Below are positions 1-8,453 of a DNA stretch of 64,000 nt, in pieces. Source of the DNA: UBA1206 sp041672465 (GTDB lineage: Bacteria > Bacillota > Clostridia > Oscillospirales > CAG-382); NCBI GenBank assembly GCA_041672465.1, contig JBAYZO010000004.1, positions 8,529-72,528 on the forward strand. Direction: 5' to 3'. Under the pieces are notes generated by a model that saw only the letters and a program-made list of their open reading frames with translations, ran no database searches and was not told where the DNA came from. Every line of letters starts with the position of its first letter. Positions within the stretch are counted from its first letter, which is position 1. The position numbers and the translations under genes were made by a program.

Positions 1-109
1 TTTGGCGTATATAATATAGTTTTATCGCCGAAAAGCAAAGAAAACGGAAAATTAAAGTAAAAATAAATAAGCTGATCAAAGAATTTGTTTTGCGAAAGGA
101 AGACAGTCA

Positions 110-1495
110 ATGAAAACTTATGTTATCCCACAAGCCGAAGTTCCCGTAAGCTTTAATTGCGACGTCGTAGTGTGCGGCGGCGGCACGGCGGGGGTGCACG
201 CGGCCGTCGCGGCGGCGAAAGAGGGCAAGTCGGTCATACTCATAGAACAGTTCGGTTCTGTCGGCGGCTCGGCCGGGAACGCCCTTGTAACGCCTTTGAT
301 GCATTCTCATATCGAGGGCGACCCCAACTGCTCTTATATCACAAATCTTTTGCACGAGGAAATGATAAGCCTCGGCGACCTTGACGAGTCAAAGCGGGCT
401 TTTGACCCCATGATCCTCCGCATAGCGTCGGAAAAGCTTTGCGTGGAAGCCGGGGTTAAAATTTTATACTATAACTTCATTTCAGACGTCATAACCGAAA
501 ACGGAAAAGTCAAGGGCGTGGTGACGGTGTCGAAGTCCGGCAAGCGGGTTGTCGCCGGCAAGGCTTTTATCGACTGTACCGGCGACGGCGACGTTTCGGT
601 ACTCGCGGGGGCGGAATACCAAAAGGGCAACCCGGAAACCGGCAAATGCCAGCCTATTTCGCTGCGGTATATCGTTTCGGGCGTTGACATTGACGCGCTG
701 GGCAAGTTTATTTTGTCCGAAGTCGCCCGCACCGGGGTGAGCGGAAGCTCCTCTTACAACAACGGCATAGTTTACGCCGCCTGCACTTCCACCGGCAACT
801 GGACTTTCACAAACTTGTTTGACCGGGCGATAGCGGCCGGCGACCTTATACCCGAGGACAAGGCGTATTGGCAGATGTTTATGCTCCGCAACCGCCCGGG
901 CTCGCTGGCTTTTAACAACCCGGAATTCTTCGAGGACACCGACGGCACAAACGCCGATCATCTGACAAGAGCCCAGATCGAGGGTAAAACGGCCATTATA
1001 CGGCAGTTAAAGTTTTATAAAAAATACATGAAGGGCTTTGAGTCCGCCCATGTCACGGAAATAGCTCCCATGGTGGGAGTTCGCGAAACCCGCCATATCA
1101 AAACCGAATATGTGCTCACGGGCGAGGACCTTATCTCAAGGAAGAAATTCCCCGATGCCTTTTGCCAGAGCAATTACCCGGTCGACATACACGGCAAAGT
1201 GCTTAACTGCAAGCCCAACGCCGCGCCCGTCAACGACGGCAAGCCGTGGTATGAGGTGCCTTTCCGCTCGCTTATTGTTGCGGGGTTTGACAATTTATTC
1301 GTGGCGGGGAGATGCCTCGGCGCGGAATTTTTAGCTCAGGCTTCGCTCCGCATCCAGCCATCCGTGAGGTCATCCGGCGAGGCGGCGGGTATTGGCAGCG
1401 CCATAATGATTGACAAGGGAATAAAGGCAAAAGAAGTGAACGGCAAGGAAGTCCGAGAGATTATGGAGAAAAAGGGCGGCGTCTTTAAGCGCTGA
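110..1495 (+). CDS. FAD-dependent oxidoreductase (FAD_oxidored family)
   Basis: This 461-residue protein has an N-terminal dinucleotide-binding fold at about residues 18-50, with a CGGGTAG glycine-rich loop and an acidic residue ending the second strand (LIEQ). The GSVGGSAG stretch that follows is typical of the FAD-dependent oxidoreductase family related to fumarate reductase and HdrA-like flavoproteins. A C-terminal FAD-contact region is visible (VAGRCLGAE, then SVRSSGEAAG). No signal peptide is present, so it is probably cytosolic. The substrate cannot be inferred. The start is supported by an AAAGGAAG ribosome binding site about 10 bases upstream. A TATAAT at 10-15 could be its -10 box, but the -35 would lie outside the window. 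The gene ends 14 bases before the next and may be co-transcribed with it. Confidence 0.85.
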   Translation: MKTYVIPQAEVPVSFNCDVVVCGGGTAGVHAAVAAAKEGKSVILIEQFGSVGGSAGNALVTPLMHSHIEGDPNCSYITNLLHEEMISLGDLDESKRAFDPMILRIASEKLCVEAGVKILYYNFISDVITENGKVKGVVTVSKSGKRVVAGKAFIDCTGDGDVSVLAGAEYQKGNPETGKCQPISLRYIVSGVDIDALGKFILSEVARTGVSGSSSYNNGIVYAACTSTGNWTFTNLFDRAIAAGDLIPEDKAYWQMFMLRNRPGSLAFNNPEFFEDTDGTNADHLTRAQIEGKTAIIRQLKFYKKYMKGFESAHVTEIAPMVGVRETRHIKTEYVLTGEDLISRKKFPDAFCQSNYPVDIHGKVLNCKPNAAPVNDGKPWYEVPFRSLIVAGFDNLFVAGRCLGAEFLAQASLRIQPSVRSSGEAAGIGSAIMIDKGIKAKEVNGKEVREIMEKKGGVFKR

Positions 1496-1509
1496 CCCGT
1501 GAAATACTA

Positions 1510-1992
1510 ATGAGCGCTAAGTATTATTCGCTAACCTTTGACACCCCTATCGGGAAGCTCTGCCCTGTCTCGGACGGAAAGTACATAACGGAAATCCTAT
1601 TCGGCGGCTGCCCGGGCTGTTTTGAGAACGGGGAAAGTGTCTTGGTTTTGCAAAACGCGAAGACCCAAATAAACGAATACCTTGCCGGAAAAAGGATTGC
1701 TTTTGATTTGCCTATACGATTTATTTCCGGCACTCCTTTCCAAAAAGATGTGTGGAACGCCATAAAATCCATACCCTACGGGCAAACGGCCTCATACGGC
1801 AGTCTTGCCATAAACATAAACCGTCCGAGAGCGTACAGGGCGGTGGGAACCGCTTGCTCCGCCAATACGCTCCCCCTTATTATCCCCTGCCACAGGGTGG
1901 TCGCGTCACGCGGGGAGGGCGGTTTTACGGGCGGAATGCATATTAAAAGGTTTTTGTTAAGCCTTGAGGAAAAATATTTAAACCTAAAATAA
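1510..1992 (+). CDS. ogt: Methylated-DNA--protein-cysteine methyltransferase
   Basis: A suicide repair protein that transfers the alkyl group from O6-alkylguanine (and O4-alkylthymine) to its own cysteine. The active-site motif PCHRVV is present with the acceptor cysteine at residue 127. It is preceded by the conserved helix-turn-helix region containing IPYGQTASYG and the RAVGTA arginine-finger segment. At 160 residues it has the normal length of the Ogt type, with a short N-terminal domain and no Ada regulatory domain. The trailing GGFTGG and KRFLLSLE segments also fit the family. It lies 14 bases after the FAD oxidoreductase and is followed by the promoter of the pilus operon, so it probably ends the upstream transcription unit. 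Confidence 0.93.
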   Translation: MSAKYYSLTFDTPIGKLCPVSDGKYITEILFGGCPGCFENGESVLVLQNAKTQINEYLAGKRIAFDLPIRFISGTPFQKDVWNAIKSIPYGQTASYGSLAININRPRAYRAVGTACSANTLPLIIPCHRVVASRGEGGFTGGMHIKRFLLSLEEKYLNLK

Positions 1993-2018
1993 AAGCCATA
2001 CCGCCGCCGGCCAAATTA

Positions 2019-2047
2019 TTGACAAAAGTGGTTTTTTATGCTATTAT
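2019..2047 (+). promoter_or_regulatory. Sigma-A promoter of the pilus operon
   Basis: TTGACA at 2019-2024 and TATTAT at 2042-2047 are separated by exactly 17 bases, an almost perfect consensus. It is followed by a leader of roughly 95 bases before the first pilin-like gene. I could not assign a known riboswitch to the leader. Confidence 0.75.
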
Positions 2048-2150
2048 TTCCTCAATAACTAACTATTTTACTTCGCCGTCATGATATGCCAGCCCAAACG
2101 GAATACTTATGGCGGCGGCAAAATTTGGTCCGCGGGGGTAAAGGCTAAGA

Positions 2151-2708
2151 ATGAAAAAGTGCTTCAGACAAGAGTTTACTATATTTAGGCTAACGGTCGC
2201 GGTCGCCGTCATATCCCTGCTCGCGGCCGTTTTTATTCCGAAAATAAACGGAATTATAAACAGGGCGAAGGTTTCTTCCGCGCTTAAAGAAGCGTCTGCC
2301 GCGCTTGACATCTACACTTCCCGGAAAAACGAGACGGTAAAAGACGGCACTCTGATATATGTTAACAAAAGCGGTTGTTTTTTGTTCAGACAAGACGGCG
2401 GGGAGCTAAAACAGGAAAAAGCAAGCGACTTATTAACGGATTGCGGCGGGAGCTATATTGAAAAAATTAAAAACGTTCCCGCGCTTCTCACCGGTGAGGA
2501 GTTAGTTATTATTGAAGGGGAGTTTTACCTCACCGAACCCGGCGGCGACCCCGGCGAGTTCGCGAATTATTATAAGCTGTACGAGGGCGGCGCGGGCGAT
2601 AAATACGCCTTTATCGATGGAAAACTCTATTTGGTTTACGATAAAAACAACCTCCCCGGGCTAAAAGAAAACATCACCGTTTGTGTTTTATACGACAACG
2701 CGCCTTAG
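2151..2708 (+). CDS. Type IV pilin-like protein with degenerate prepilin cleavage motif
   Basis: A 185-residue protein with a short basic leader and one long hydrophobic helix (residues about 10-32), the architecture of a type IV pilin. The helix sequence LTVAVAVISLLAAV is classic pilin. The peptidase motif is abnormal: the expected Gly at -1 is Glu (residue 8) and the conserved Glu5 is Arg (residue 13). As read, it should be a poor substrate for prepilin peptidase. The C-terminal domain is about 150 residues and unrecognised. The ribosome binding site is weak (AAAGG, about 6 bases from the ATG). It is the first gene after the strong promoter and its stop codon sits inside a terminator hairpin. 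It could be a membrane-anchored pilin-like component or a decaying pilin gene. Confidence 0.75.
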   Translation: MKKCFRQEFTIFRLTVAVAVISLLAAVFIPKINGIINRAKVSSALKEASAALDIYTSRKNETVKDGTLIYVNKSGCFLFRQDGGELKQEKASDLLTDCGGSYIEKIKNVPALLTGEELVIIEGEFYLTEPGGDPGEFANYYKLYEGGAGDKYAFIDGKLYLVYDKNNLPGLKENITVCVLYDNAP

Positions 2709-2720
2709 GCGCGTTTTTCT
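2697..2720 (+). terminator. Terminator or attenuator overlapping the first pilin stop codon
   Basis: AACGCGCC (2697-2704) pairs perfectly with GGCGCGTT (2708-2715) around a three-base loop, followed by a T-rich run. The gene's TAG stop overlaps the loop and stem. It lies inside the operon, so it probably lowers transcription of the downstream genes relative to the first one. Confidence 0.7.
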
Positions 2721-2753
2721 TATACAATTTTTATTTGCGCGGCGGAAAGGGTT

Positions 2754-3224
2754 ATGAAAATGAAAGGGAAAAACGCGTTCACCTTAGCGGAAGCCGCCGT
2801 CGCGCTCGCGGTGGCAGCATTGTTCCTCACCCTGACTTTTTCGCTTGTGTCCTCTCTTTGGCAAAACGCGAATCTTGCCGAACAGCAGCGCAGTACAAAC
2901 AGCGAGGTTAAAAAAGCGAGAAAAGCAATTGAAGACTGGTTCAGCGGAGGTGACAGCGACGACTTTGGCTTTCCGCAGACTTTTGATAATTTTGCCGTCA
3001 TGGGAAACCGAACGCTTTGCTTTGACAAAGAGACGGGGGTTCTTACTTCAAGCGACGGAGTTTCCGAGACCGGCTTTTCTTTTGGGGTTATTCGCGAAAT
3101 AAGGTTTATTTCGTCGGAAAACCTGCTAAAAGCCACTCTTGTCTGCTTTTCGGGCGGGCGAGACTGTTTTTATGACATTATGCTGTTTAAAAAAAGCGCA
3201 AATTTTGACGCGGGGGACACATAA
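2754..3224 (+). CDS. Type IV prepilin-like protein (Ala at -1)
   Basis: A 156-residue protein with the prepilin N-terminus NAFTLAEAAVALAV: basic leader, Ala in place of Gly at -1, Phe1, Glu5, then a hydrophobic helix to about residue 32. Alanine at -1 is tolerated by some prepilin peptidases, so processing is plausible. The helix is followed by charged residues (SEVKKARKAIEDWF) and a small globular domain, as in minor pilins or pseudopilins. GGAAAGGG upstream of the ATG at 2754 is a good ribosome binding site. The next gene starts one base after its stop, implying translational coupling with pilM. Its exact role, minor subunit or tip component, cannot be told from sequence. Confidence 0.82.
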   Translation: MKMKGKNAFTLAEAAVALAVAALFLTLTFSLVSSLWQNANLAEQQRSTNSEVKKARKAIEDWFSGGDSDDFGFPQTFDNFAVMGNRTLCFDKETGVLTSSDGVSETGFSFGVIREIRFISSENLLKATLVCFSGGRDCFYDIMLFKKSANFDAGDT

Positions 3225-3225
3225 A

Positions 3226-4143
3226 ATGACCCTTGACTTGATTTTTATTGAAAGAGAAGAAGAAAATTTACGGCTGTTTTGTCACGCAAAAGACGGCGGG
3301 GGGTTTCTTAACGCAAAGTTTTCTTGGGACTGTTCCGACAAAGACGGTCTCGCGAGGGCTGTCGATAATGCGTTTCTCGGAATAAGCGCGCAAATCAAAC
3401 CCCTGCGTGGGCGGGAATTTCTACTCTTAGCGCCATGGTATACTGTCGCTTATGACTTTATCACCCTCCCCGCGGGACTGAAATCCAAGCTCCGCATTGC
3501 TTTAAAAACCGAGATTAAACTTCTTTATAAAAACCCCGAAAACCTTTATATTAAAACGAAAAAAGCCCCCGCGAGCGGACTAAACGCCGTATATAGTGTT
3601 TCGCTTATAAATAAAAGTTTTATAAAAGAGCTTTCGCAAGCGGCGGGGAGACATGGGATAAATATAAAATTCTTCGCCCCTGAAGTTTCTCTTCTCACTT
3701 CGCTCTGCGGGGTTCGCAAAGATAAGCAGACGGTTATCGCCGATGCTCGAAAAAACCACACGGTTCTCGCGTTTTGCAAAAACGGGGATATTATCGGCGC
3801 CGCTTGTTTGCCCGCCGGTTTTCAGGGGTATTCCGACGATAGCTTTGTTTTGGGCGGTGAAGACTGCCCTCAAAGAAAATCAACCGCAAGCTTTATTTCA
3901 GAAGAAATTTTAACTTTCGGGAAAAACGCGTTGGATTTGGGATATCTCACCTGTCTTGACGAAGTTATCTTTTGCGCGCCGGAAAGCTTTGCCCTCCCCC
4001 CATGGGGTAACGGCAACGAAAAACAACCCCCCGGTCTTGTGATAATAACAAAAAGCGGCGGGGAAAATAACCCGGCGCAGGGCTTGTTTACTTTAAACAA
4101 CCTAAAAAATATAAGCAAAATTCATGGGGTTTACAGGATATGA
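3226..4143 (+). CDS. PilM-like type IV pilus assembly protein
   Basis: A 305-residue cytosolic protein resembling PilM/ComGF-like actin-fold pilus proteins: beta-rich start, a LAPWYTVAYDFITLP segment where PilM proteins read out the pilus subunit, and a second half with a Rossmann-like strand (QTVIADARKNHTVLAFCKNG). PilM normally sits at the cytoplasmic face of the inner membrane and links the platform to the motor. The ATG at 3226 is chosen because it follows the previous stop by one base and begins a typical MTLDLIFIE strand; a longer in-frame start at 3139 would lie inside the upstream gene. The assignment rests on fold-like pattern and operon position and is less certain than for PilB or PilC. 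No PilN or PilO homologue is recognisable beside it. Confidence 0.55.
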   Translation: MTLDLIFIEREEENLRLFCHAKDGGGFLNAKFSWDCSDKDGLARAVDNAFLGISAQIKPLRGREFLLLAPWYTVAYDFITLPAGLKSKLRIALKTEIKLLYKNPENLYIKTKKAPASGLNAVYSVSLINKSFIKELSQAAGRHGINIKFFAPEVSLLTSLCGVRKDKQTVIADARKNHTVLAFCKNGDIIGAACLPAGFQGYSDDSFVLGGEDCPQRKSTASFISEEILTFGKNALDLGYLTCLDEVIFCAPESFALPPWGNGNEKQPPGLVIITKSGGENNPAQGLFTLNNLKNISKIHGVYRI

Positions 4144-4559
4144 AAGTTAAAGCGAAAAAAGGCTTCGCGCTTGCCGAATGTATTATCGCGATCGCCCTTG
4201 TGGGGATAATCGCCGCGTCCGCTCTCGGCGTTGTCGCCTACACTTCCCGCGCGAGAGAGGTTTATAACAGGGGTTTTATGTCCCTTGACAAGCTGAGGGC
4301 GCTTTATGTCTGTCACCGCTCGGGGGATTTTAAAACGGCGGGGGCGCTTTTAACCGGGCTTGAAATAAACGAAAACGATGACGGGGTCTTTGTGTTTTAT
4401 TTTGACAAGTCAGGCCAAAACGCTCTCCCAGAAAGCTTTGACTTTAAAATAACAGTCTTCGGCGGACAGGACTTTTTCGGGGTGATTTATGACAGCCGCG
4501 GGAAGGTAATTTATCAAACCCCAAAATTCGGGGAGATCGGGGGGAGCAATGACGGCTAA
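4140..4559 (+). CDS. Type IV prepilin-like protein (canonical cleavage site)
   Basis: A 139-residue prepilin with a canonical class III signal: KAKKG, then Phe1 (FALAECIIAIAL) with Glu5 present and a hydrophobic helix to about residue 30. Cleavage after the Gly is expected. The mature domain is short (about 130 residues), as in pseudopilins of the GspI/GspJ type. It overlaps the end of pilM by an ATGA junction, and its end overlaps the next pilin-like gene, so the block is translationally coupled. Of the four pilin-like proteins in this operon, it is the only one with both Gly(-1) and Glu5. Confidence 0.85.
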   Translation: MKVKAKKGFALAECIIAIALVGIIAASALGVVAYTSRAREVYNRGFMSLDKLRALYVCHRSGDFKTAGALLTGLEINENDDGVFVFYFDKSGQNALPESFDFKITVFGGQDFFGVIYDSRGKVIYQTPKFGEIGGSNDG

Positions 4560-4893
4560 ATACAAAAAGGGTTTTCTGACGCTCGCGGCGCTGGCGGCGG
4601 CGGCCGTGGTAGCCATATTATGCGCGTCCGCTCTGGCGGTCTCAAACGCCACGGCGTTTAGCCTTGCAGCGGAAAAACAAGCCTTTGTCCAAAGGCTTTG
4701 GGTAGACAGCGTGGGGGACGCGTTTTTAAGAAGTGATGAGTGCGCCTACTCGCCCGAATTCGGCTTTGGGAGTGATAAATACGAAATAAAAATAGGCGGG
4801 GACAGCCTTGTTATAAAAACAAAGGGCGGCGAAACCCTGCTTTGCGTTATTAAAGACGGTCAGCAAATAAAAAAATGGTCATACGGGGAGTAA
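4549..4893 (+). CDS. Minor pilin-like protein lacking Glu5 (GspK/PilX-like position)
   Basis: A 114-residue protein with a prepilin leader (KYKKG, then FLTLAALAAAAVVAIL). Gly(-1) and Phe1 are present, but there is no Glu at position 5. In type II secretion systems the subunit that lacks Glu5 is GspK, which caps the pseudopilus, so a tip role is a reasonable inference by analogy only. The remainder is a small beta-rich domain of about 80 residues. The gene overlaps the preceding pilin by 11 bases and is followed 3 bases later by the prepilin peptidase gene. Confidence 0.7.
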   Translation: MTAKYKKGFLTLAALAAAAVVAILCASALAVSNATAFSLAAEKQAFVQRLWVDSVGDAFLRSDECAYSPEFGFGSDKYEIKIGGDSLVIKTKGGETLLCVIKDGQQIKKWSYGE

Positions 4894-4896
4894 ATT

Positions 4897-5637
4897 ATGG
4901 GGTATAAGGTTTTGCTATTAGCGCTGTTTGGCGCGCTTGGGTTTGTTATGGGATGGTTTTTGAATTTTGTAATTTATAAATTTCAAAAAAGCGAAAAGGA
5001 CGGCGATATTGCCCTAACGCGGGAAAAAGCTTCGTTTCTGTCCGAGTTTTTAAAGAGAAAGTATAGTTTTTTCGGCAAGGCAATATCTGTTGGGCAGTTT
5101 TCCGTCTGCCTTATAAACTCGGTTTTATGGATTGGCTGCGCTTATTTCTTTTACGGCAATACTTTGGCCGTGGTTGTAAATTCCCTTATGGTCTCCTGCC
5201 TTATTTGTATCTCATACATTGACGCCGCGACGCTTTTGATCCCCGATATTCTGCTTGCCGTATTTGGGGCTGCCTGCTTAGCGCGCTTTATTGTAAACGG
5301 AATTGAGTTGTGGAAAAACGCGTTTTTAGGGCTGGCGCTGATGCTGCTGCTTACGGGGATAGCCTATATAGCCGGGCGCTTGGTGTATAAAATACAGCCG
5401 CTTGGCGAGGGGGATATTATTTTAATGGCGGTGAGCGGGTTTGCCCTCGGTTATCAAAAAGCGCTGCTTTCGCTTTTGGCGGCGTCGCTGCTTGCCTCGG
5501 GCGTAATGTTTTTTCAAAATCTGCTTGAGCGCGGGAGCGGCAGACGTCACGCCTTCGCGCCGTTTATATCGGTTGGGGTGGCGCTCATGCTGTTTTTCGG
5601 CGATAAGCTTGTCCTTGCCTTTTTTGGGTCAATATAA
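4897..5637 (+). CDS. Prepilin peptidase (A24 family, PilD-like)
   Basis: A 246-residue polytopic membrane protease with about seven to eight hydrophobic segments. Both catalytic aspartates are visible: the first in SYIDAATLLIPD and the second in the GEGD motif (LGEGDIILMA). It would cleave the leader of the neighbouring prepilins and methylate the new N-terminal Phe. The usual pair of CxxC motifs in the first cytoplasmic loop is absent. That loop is instead a Lys/Glu-rich stretch (residues about 28-55), so the zinc-supported methyltransferase lobe is reduced. It is followed by pilC after 28 bases. Confidence 0.9.
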   Translation: MGYKVLLLALFGALGFVMGWFLNFVIYKFQKSEKDGDIALTREKASFLSEFLKRKYSFFGKAISVGQFSVCLINSVLWIGCAYFFYGNTLAVVVNSLMVSCLICISYIDAATLLIPDILLAVFGAACLARFIVNGIELWKNAFLGLALMLLLTGIAYIAGRLVYKIQPLGEGDIILMAVSGFALGYQKALLSLLAASLLASGVMFFQNLLERGSGRRHAFAPFISVGVALMLFFGDKLVLAFFGSI

Positions 5638-5665
5638 TTAATCTATAAGAAAGGGGGAAGTAAAA

Positions 5666-6910
5666 ATGACCTCGCGGCTGTTTCAGCGAAAAAACACAAA
5701 GCTTTACAGATATAAATACCTTGCCTTAGACCAAAGCGAAAAAAAACACAGGGGAGTTTTTTTGTCCGACAACAAACAAAACCTGCGGGAAGACTTAGCG
5801 CGAAACAAGCTGTTTCTTGTAAAGTCAAGAAAAACCAGAGAGAATTCGGTTCTCGGGCTGTTTAATTTTTCCGTAAAGGTAAAACACAAAGAAATAAGTT
5901 TGTTTTGCTCCCGGCTTTCCGCCATGCTAAGCGCGGGGCTGACCATTGATAAGTGCGTTGACCTTTTAAAAGACGAAAGCGGCTCGAAAAAGCTCAAAGC
6001 CACTCTTTCCCTTGTCAGCGAAGACTTAAAATCCGGACTGTTGTTCTCGCAATCAATGGCGAAATATAAAACTGTGTTCCCCGCGCCCCTTGTGAGCATG
6101 GCGAGGGTCGGTGAAAACAGCGGCGGCCTTGACGCGCCGCTTAAAAAAATGGCGGATTTTTACGAGGCAAGCTGTAAAATAAAAACCAAATCAAAAAAAG
6201 CGTCTGTTTACCCGCTGGCGCTGATTTGCTTGTTGGCGGGTGTTTTCGCGATAACATTTTTATATGTCATTCCCGCTTTCAAAAAGTCGCTTGACACTCT
6301 TGAAGTCCCGCTCCCCGCCATGACGACAGCCGTGCTGAGGTTAGGGAATTTTATTTCATCATACTACTTAGAAACTCTTTTCTGTTTAGCAATTTGCATA
6401 GCTATTTTTACCGCCGCATTAAAGAGCAGGACGGGAAAACAGGTTTTCCACTTTGTTTTGTCATACCTGCCTCTGACAGGGAGGGTTCAGCGTTTCGCGG
6501 CGAGCGCCGAACTTTCGGGCGCGCTTGGAATTTTACTCAGCGGCGGGGTGGATATGGCGCTTGCCCTTGATGAGGCGGAGGGCGTTATAGAAAACACCTT
6601 CTTTAAAAAGCGGGTAAGGGAGGCGTTTCGGCGGGTAAAGGGCGGGGAGAGTCTGTCTTCCGCGCTTGAACATTGCGGAGCTTTTCCTCCGGAGTTCTCC
6701 CATATGGTCTCGGTCGGCGAGAACACGGGGGAATACGGCAAAACCCTCCTCGGGGCGTCCTTGTATTTTGAAACCCGGCTTCAAAGCGAGCTTAATACGC
6801 TGACCCAGCTTATTCAGCCGTCGCTGCTTGTCATAACGGGAGGGCTTGTGGCGGTCTTGTTTTACGCGATTTATTCCCCTGTGATAGCCCTTATTAATTC
6901 ATTGGGGTAA
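5666..6910 (+). CDS. pilC: Type IV pilus platform protein PilC / GspF family
   Basis: A 414-residue inner-membrane platform protein with the duplicated GspF domain. The first repeat lies at about residues 75-200 (FCSRLSAMLSAGLTIDKCVDLL, then a transmembrane helix near 180-200). The second lies at about residues 275-400 (AELSGALGILLSGGVDMALALDEAE, then a C-terminal helix with ALINSLG). The repeated sequence VSMARVGENSGGLD / VSVGENTGEYGK is the family hallmark. It sits between the pilus motor and the pilins and is needed for subunit insertion. A strong AAGGGGGAAG ribosome binding site precedes the ATG. The gene is followed 40 bases later by the ATPase gene. Confidence 0.95.
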   Translation: MTSRLFQRKNTKLYRYKYLALDQSEKKHRGVFLSDNKQNLREDLARNKLFLVKSRKTRENSVLGLFNFSVKVKHKEISLFCSRLSAMLSAGLTIDKCVDLLKDESGSKKLKATLSLVSEDLKSGLLFSQSMAKYKTVFPAPLVSMARVGENSGGLDAPLKKMADFYEASCKIKTKSKKASVYPLALICLLAGVFAITFLYVIPAFKKSLDTLEVPLPAMTTAVLRLGNFISSYYLETLFCLAICIAIFTAALKSRTGKQVFHFVLSYLPLTGRVQRFAASAELSGALGILLSGGVDMALALDEAEGVIENTFFKKRVREAFRRVKGGESLSSALEHCGAFPPEFSHMVSVGENTGEYGKTLLGASLYFETRLQSELNTLTQLIQPSLLVITGGLVAVLFYAIYSPVIALINSLG

Positions 6911-6950
6911 AAGGCGCTGAACCTCTAAAAAACAAAGGAGGATTTTAACC

Positions 6951-8453
6951 ATGCGGCAAGTCGAAAATGATAATCTTGCAATTGATAAAGCCCTGTTGGG
7001 GAAGTTTAATTTAAGGCTTTTAAAAAAGCATTGCGCGCTCCCAATCTCGCTTGAGTCGGGAAACCTTAAAATCGCGCTTGGCAACCCATATGACTTTGCC
7101 GCTTTAACTTTTATTTCATCTTTCCACACCGGGAAAACGCAAATTATAACCCTGCCGCCCGAAGAAATAAATATGTATTTAAACAAAGAAGAGGCGCTTG
7201 GCGAAAATTCGATTTTATCAAAACTTTCAAAAAACGCGGAAAATCATTTCTTCCCGGCCGAGCCCTCCCCCGCGGCGGCAATGCTTGACGGAATAATCAA
7301 AACCGCTCTCGCGCTTGAGGCGAGCGACATTCATATCGAGCCTTTGGGCGGCGAAGTCAGGGTGAGATACCGCATTGACGGCGTTCTAACCGAAAAAGCA
7401 AGGTTTTCCGAAGAAATTTACCCCTCAATTTCCGCGAGGCTGAAAATAATTTCGGGAATGAATATTGCCGAAAAACGGCTCCCGCAGGACGGCAGAATCA
7501 ATGCCGCCGACGCCGGTTTTGACAAAAACCTTTTTGATTTCAGGGTTTCCGCCATGCCGACGGTGAACGGCGAAAAGTTCGCGATACGAATCCTTGACAA
7601 AACAATGTTTTACAAAAGCCGCAAGGAGCTTGGGTTTACAAAGCCGGCAAGCGAAATTGCGGACAAAATGATTTCCCGCCCGTATGGGATAATTCTTTTG
7701 GCGGGCCCCACCGGCTGCGGAAAAACCACCACGCTTTACAACTTTTTAAAGGAAGTTAATAAGCCGGGGGTGAATATCGTTACGGTGGAAGACCCGGTCG
7801 AGTATTTGGTGCCGGGAATAAACCAAATCCAAGTCAACGCGAAGACAAACCTTAACTTCGCCAACACGCTCAGGAGCGTTATCCGGCAGGACCCGGATAT
7901 TATTATGATAGGCGAGATAAGAGACGAGGAAACCGCGAAGATAGCCATCCGCGCTGCTATAATGGGGCGTTTGGTGTTTTCGACAATCCACACAAACGAT
8001 GCGCCGGGCGCGTGGGCAAGGCTTGCGGATATGGGGGTTTTAAATTATCTCCTCGCGGAATCCCTTATCGGGGTAATCTCCCAGCGGCTTGTAAAAAAAC
8101 TTTGCCCGAACTGCAAAACAAAGCACAGGGCGACAAGCGCGGAGCTGGCTGTTCTCGGGGAAAGCTCCCCCGCTTATGTCTGGCGGCCCAACGGCTGCGT
8201 TTCTTGCGGAAACAGCGGGTATAAAGGCAGGGTCGCCGTTTATGAAATAATGCAAATAAACGATAAAATCCGCGAGGCGATGATGAGTTTTACTTCTTCC
8301 CCGCCGCACGGCGCCGCCCCCGCCGTTACCGCGGAAAAACTAAGGGAAACAGCAAAAGAAAACGGTATGACCCCGCTTTGGGAGGTCTGTAAAAGCTATG
8401 TAATCGGCGGTATAACCAGCCCGAGCGAGCTTATGGCGCTGTATATGGAATAA
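6951..8453 (+). CDS. pilB: Type IV pilus assembly ATPase PilB / GspE family
   Basis: A 500-residue hexameric assembly ATPase. Residues 1-80 form a reduced MshEN-like N-terminal domain. The catalytic domain has Walker A GPTGCGKT near residue 250, Asp-box residues (ASDIHIEP and the arginine-rich RVRYRIDGVL), Walker B with IIMIGEIRDEE, and the His box STIHTNDAPGA. A CPNC...CVSC four-cysteine zinc site near residues 385-425 is typical of extension ATPases. It would drive pilus polymerisation. No PilT retraction ATPase is present in the window. The ribosome binding site AAAGGAGG is close to perfect. It is the last gene of the pilus operon. Confidence 0.95.
   Translation: MRQVENDNLAIDKALLGKFNLRLLKKHCALPISLESGNLKIALGNPYDFAALTFISSFHTGKTQIITLPPEEINMYLNKEEALGENSILSKLSKNAENHFFPAEPSPAAAMLDGIIKTALALEASDIHIEPLGGEVRVRYRIDGVLTEKARFSEEIYPSISARLKIISGMNIAEKRLPQDGRINAADAGFDKNLFDFRVSAMPTVNGEKFAIRILDKTMFYKSRKELGFTKPASEIADKMISRPYGIILLAGPTGCGKTTTLYNFLKEVNKPGVNIVTVEDPVEYLVPGINQIQVNAKTNLNFANTLRSVIRQDPDIIMIGEIRDEETAKIAIRAAIMGRLVFSTIHTNDAPGAWARLADMGVLNYLLAESLIGVISQRLVKKLCPNCKTKHRATSAELAVLGESSPAYVWRPNGCVSCGNSGYKGRVAVYEIMQINDKIREAMMSFTSSPPHGAAPAVTAEKLRETAKENGMTPLWEVCKSYVIGGITSPSELMALYME

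Noticed and set aside
2048..2150. Possible c-di-GMP riboswitch in the pilus operon leader
   Set aside because: Such riboswitches control pili in some Clostridia, but I could not find the conserved tetraloop-receptor or the ligand-binding core. A covariance-model search would decide.
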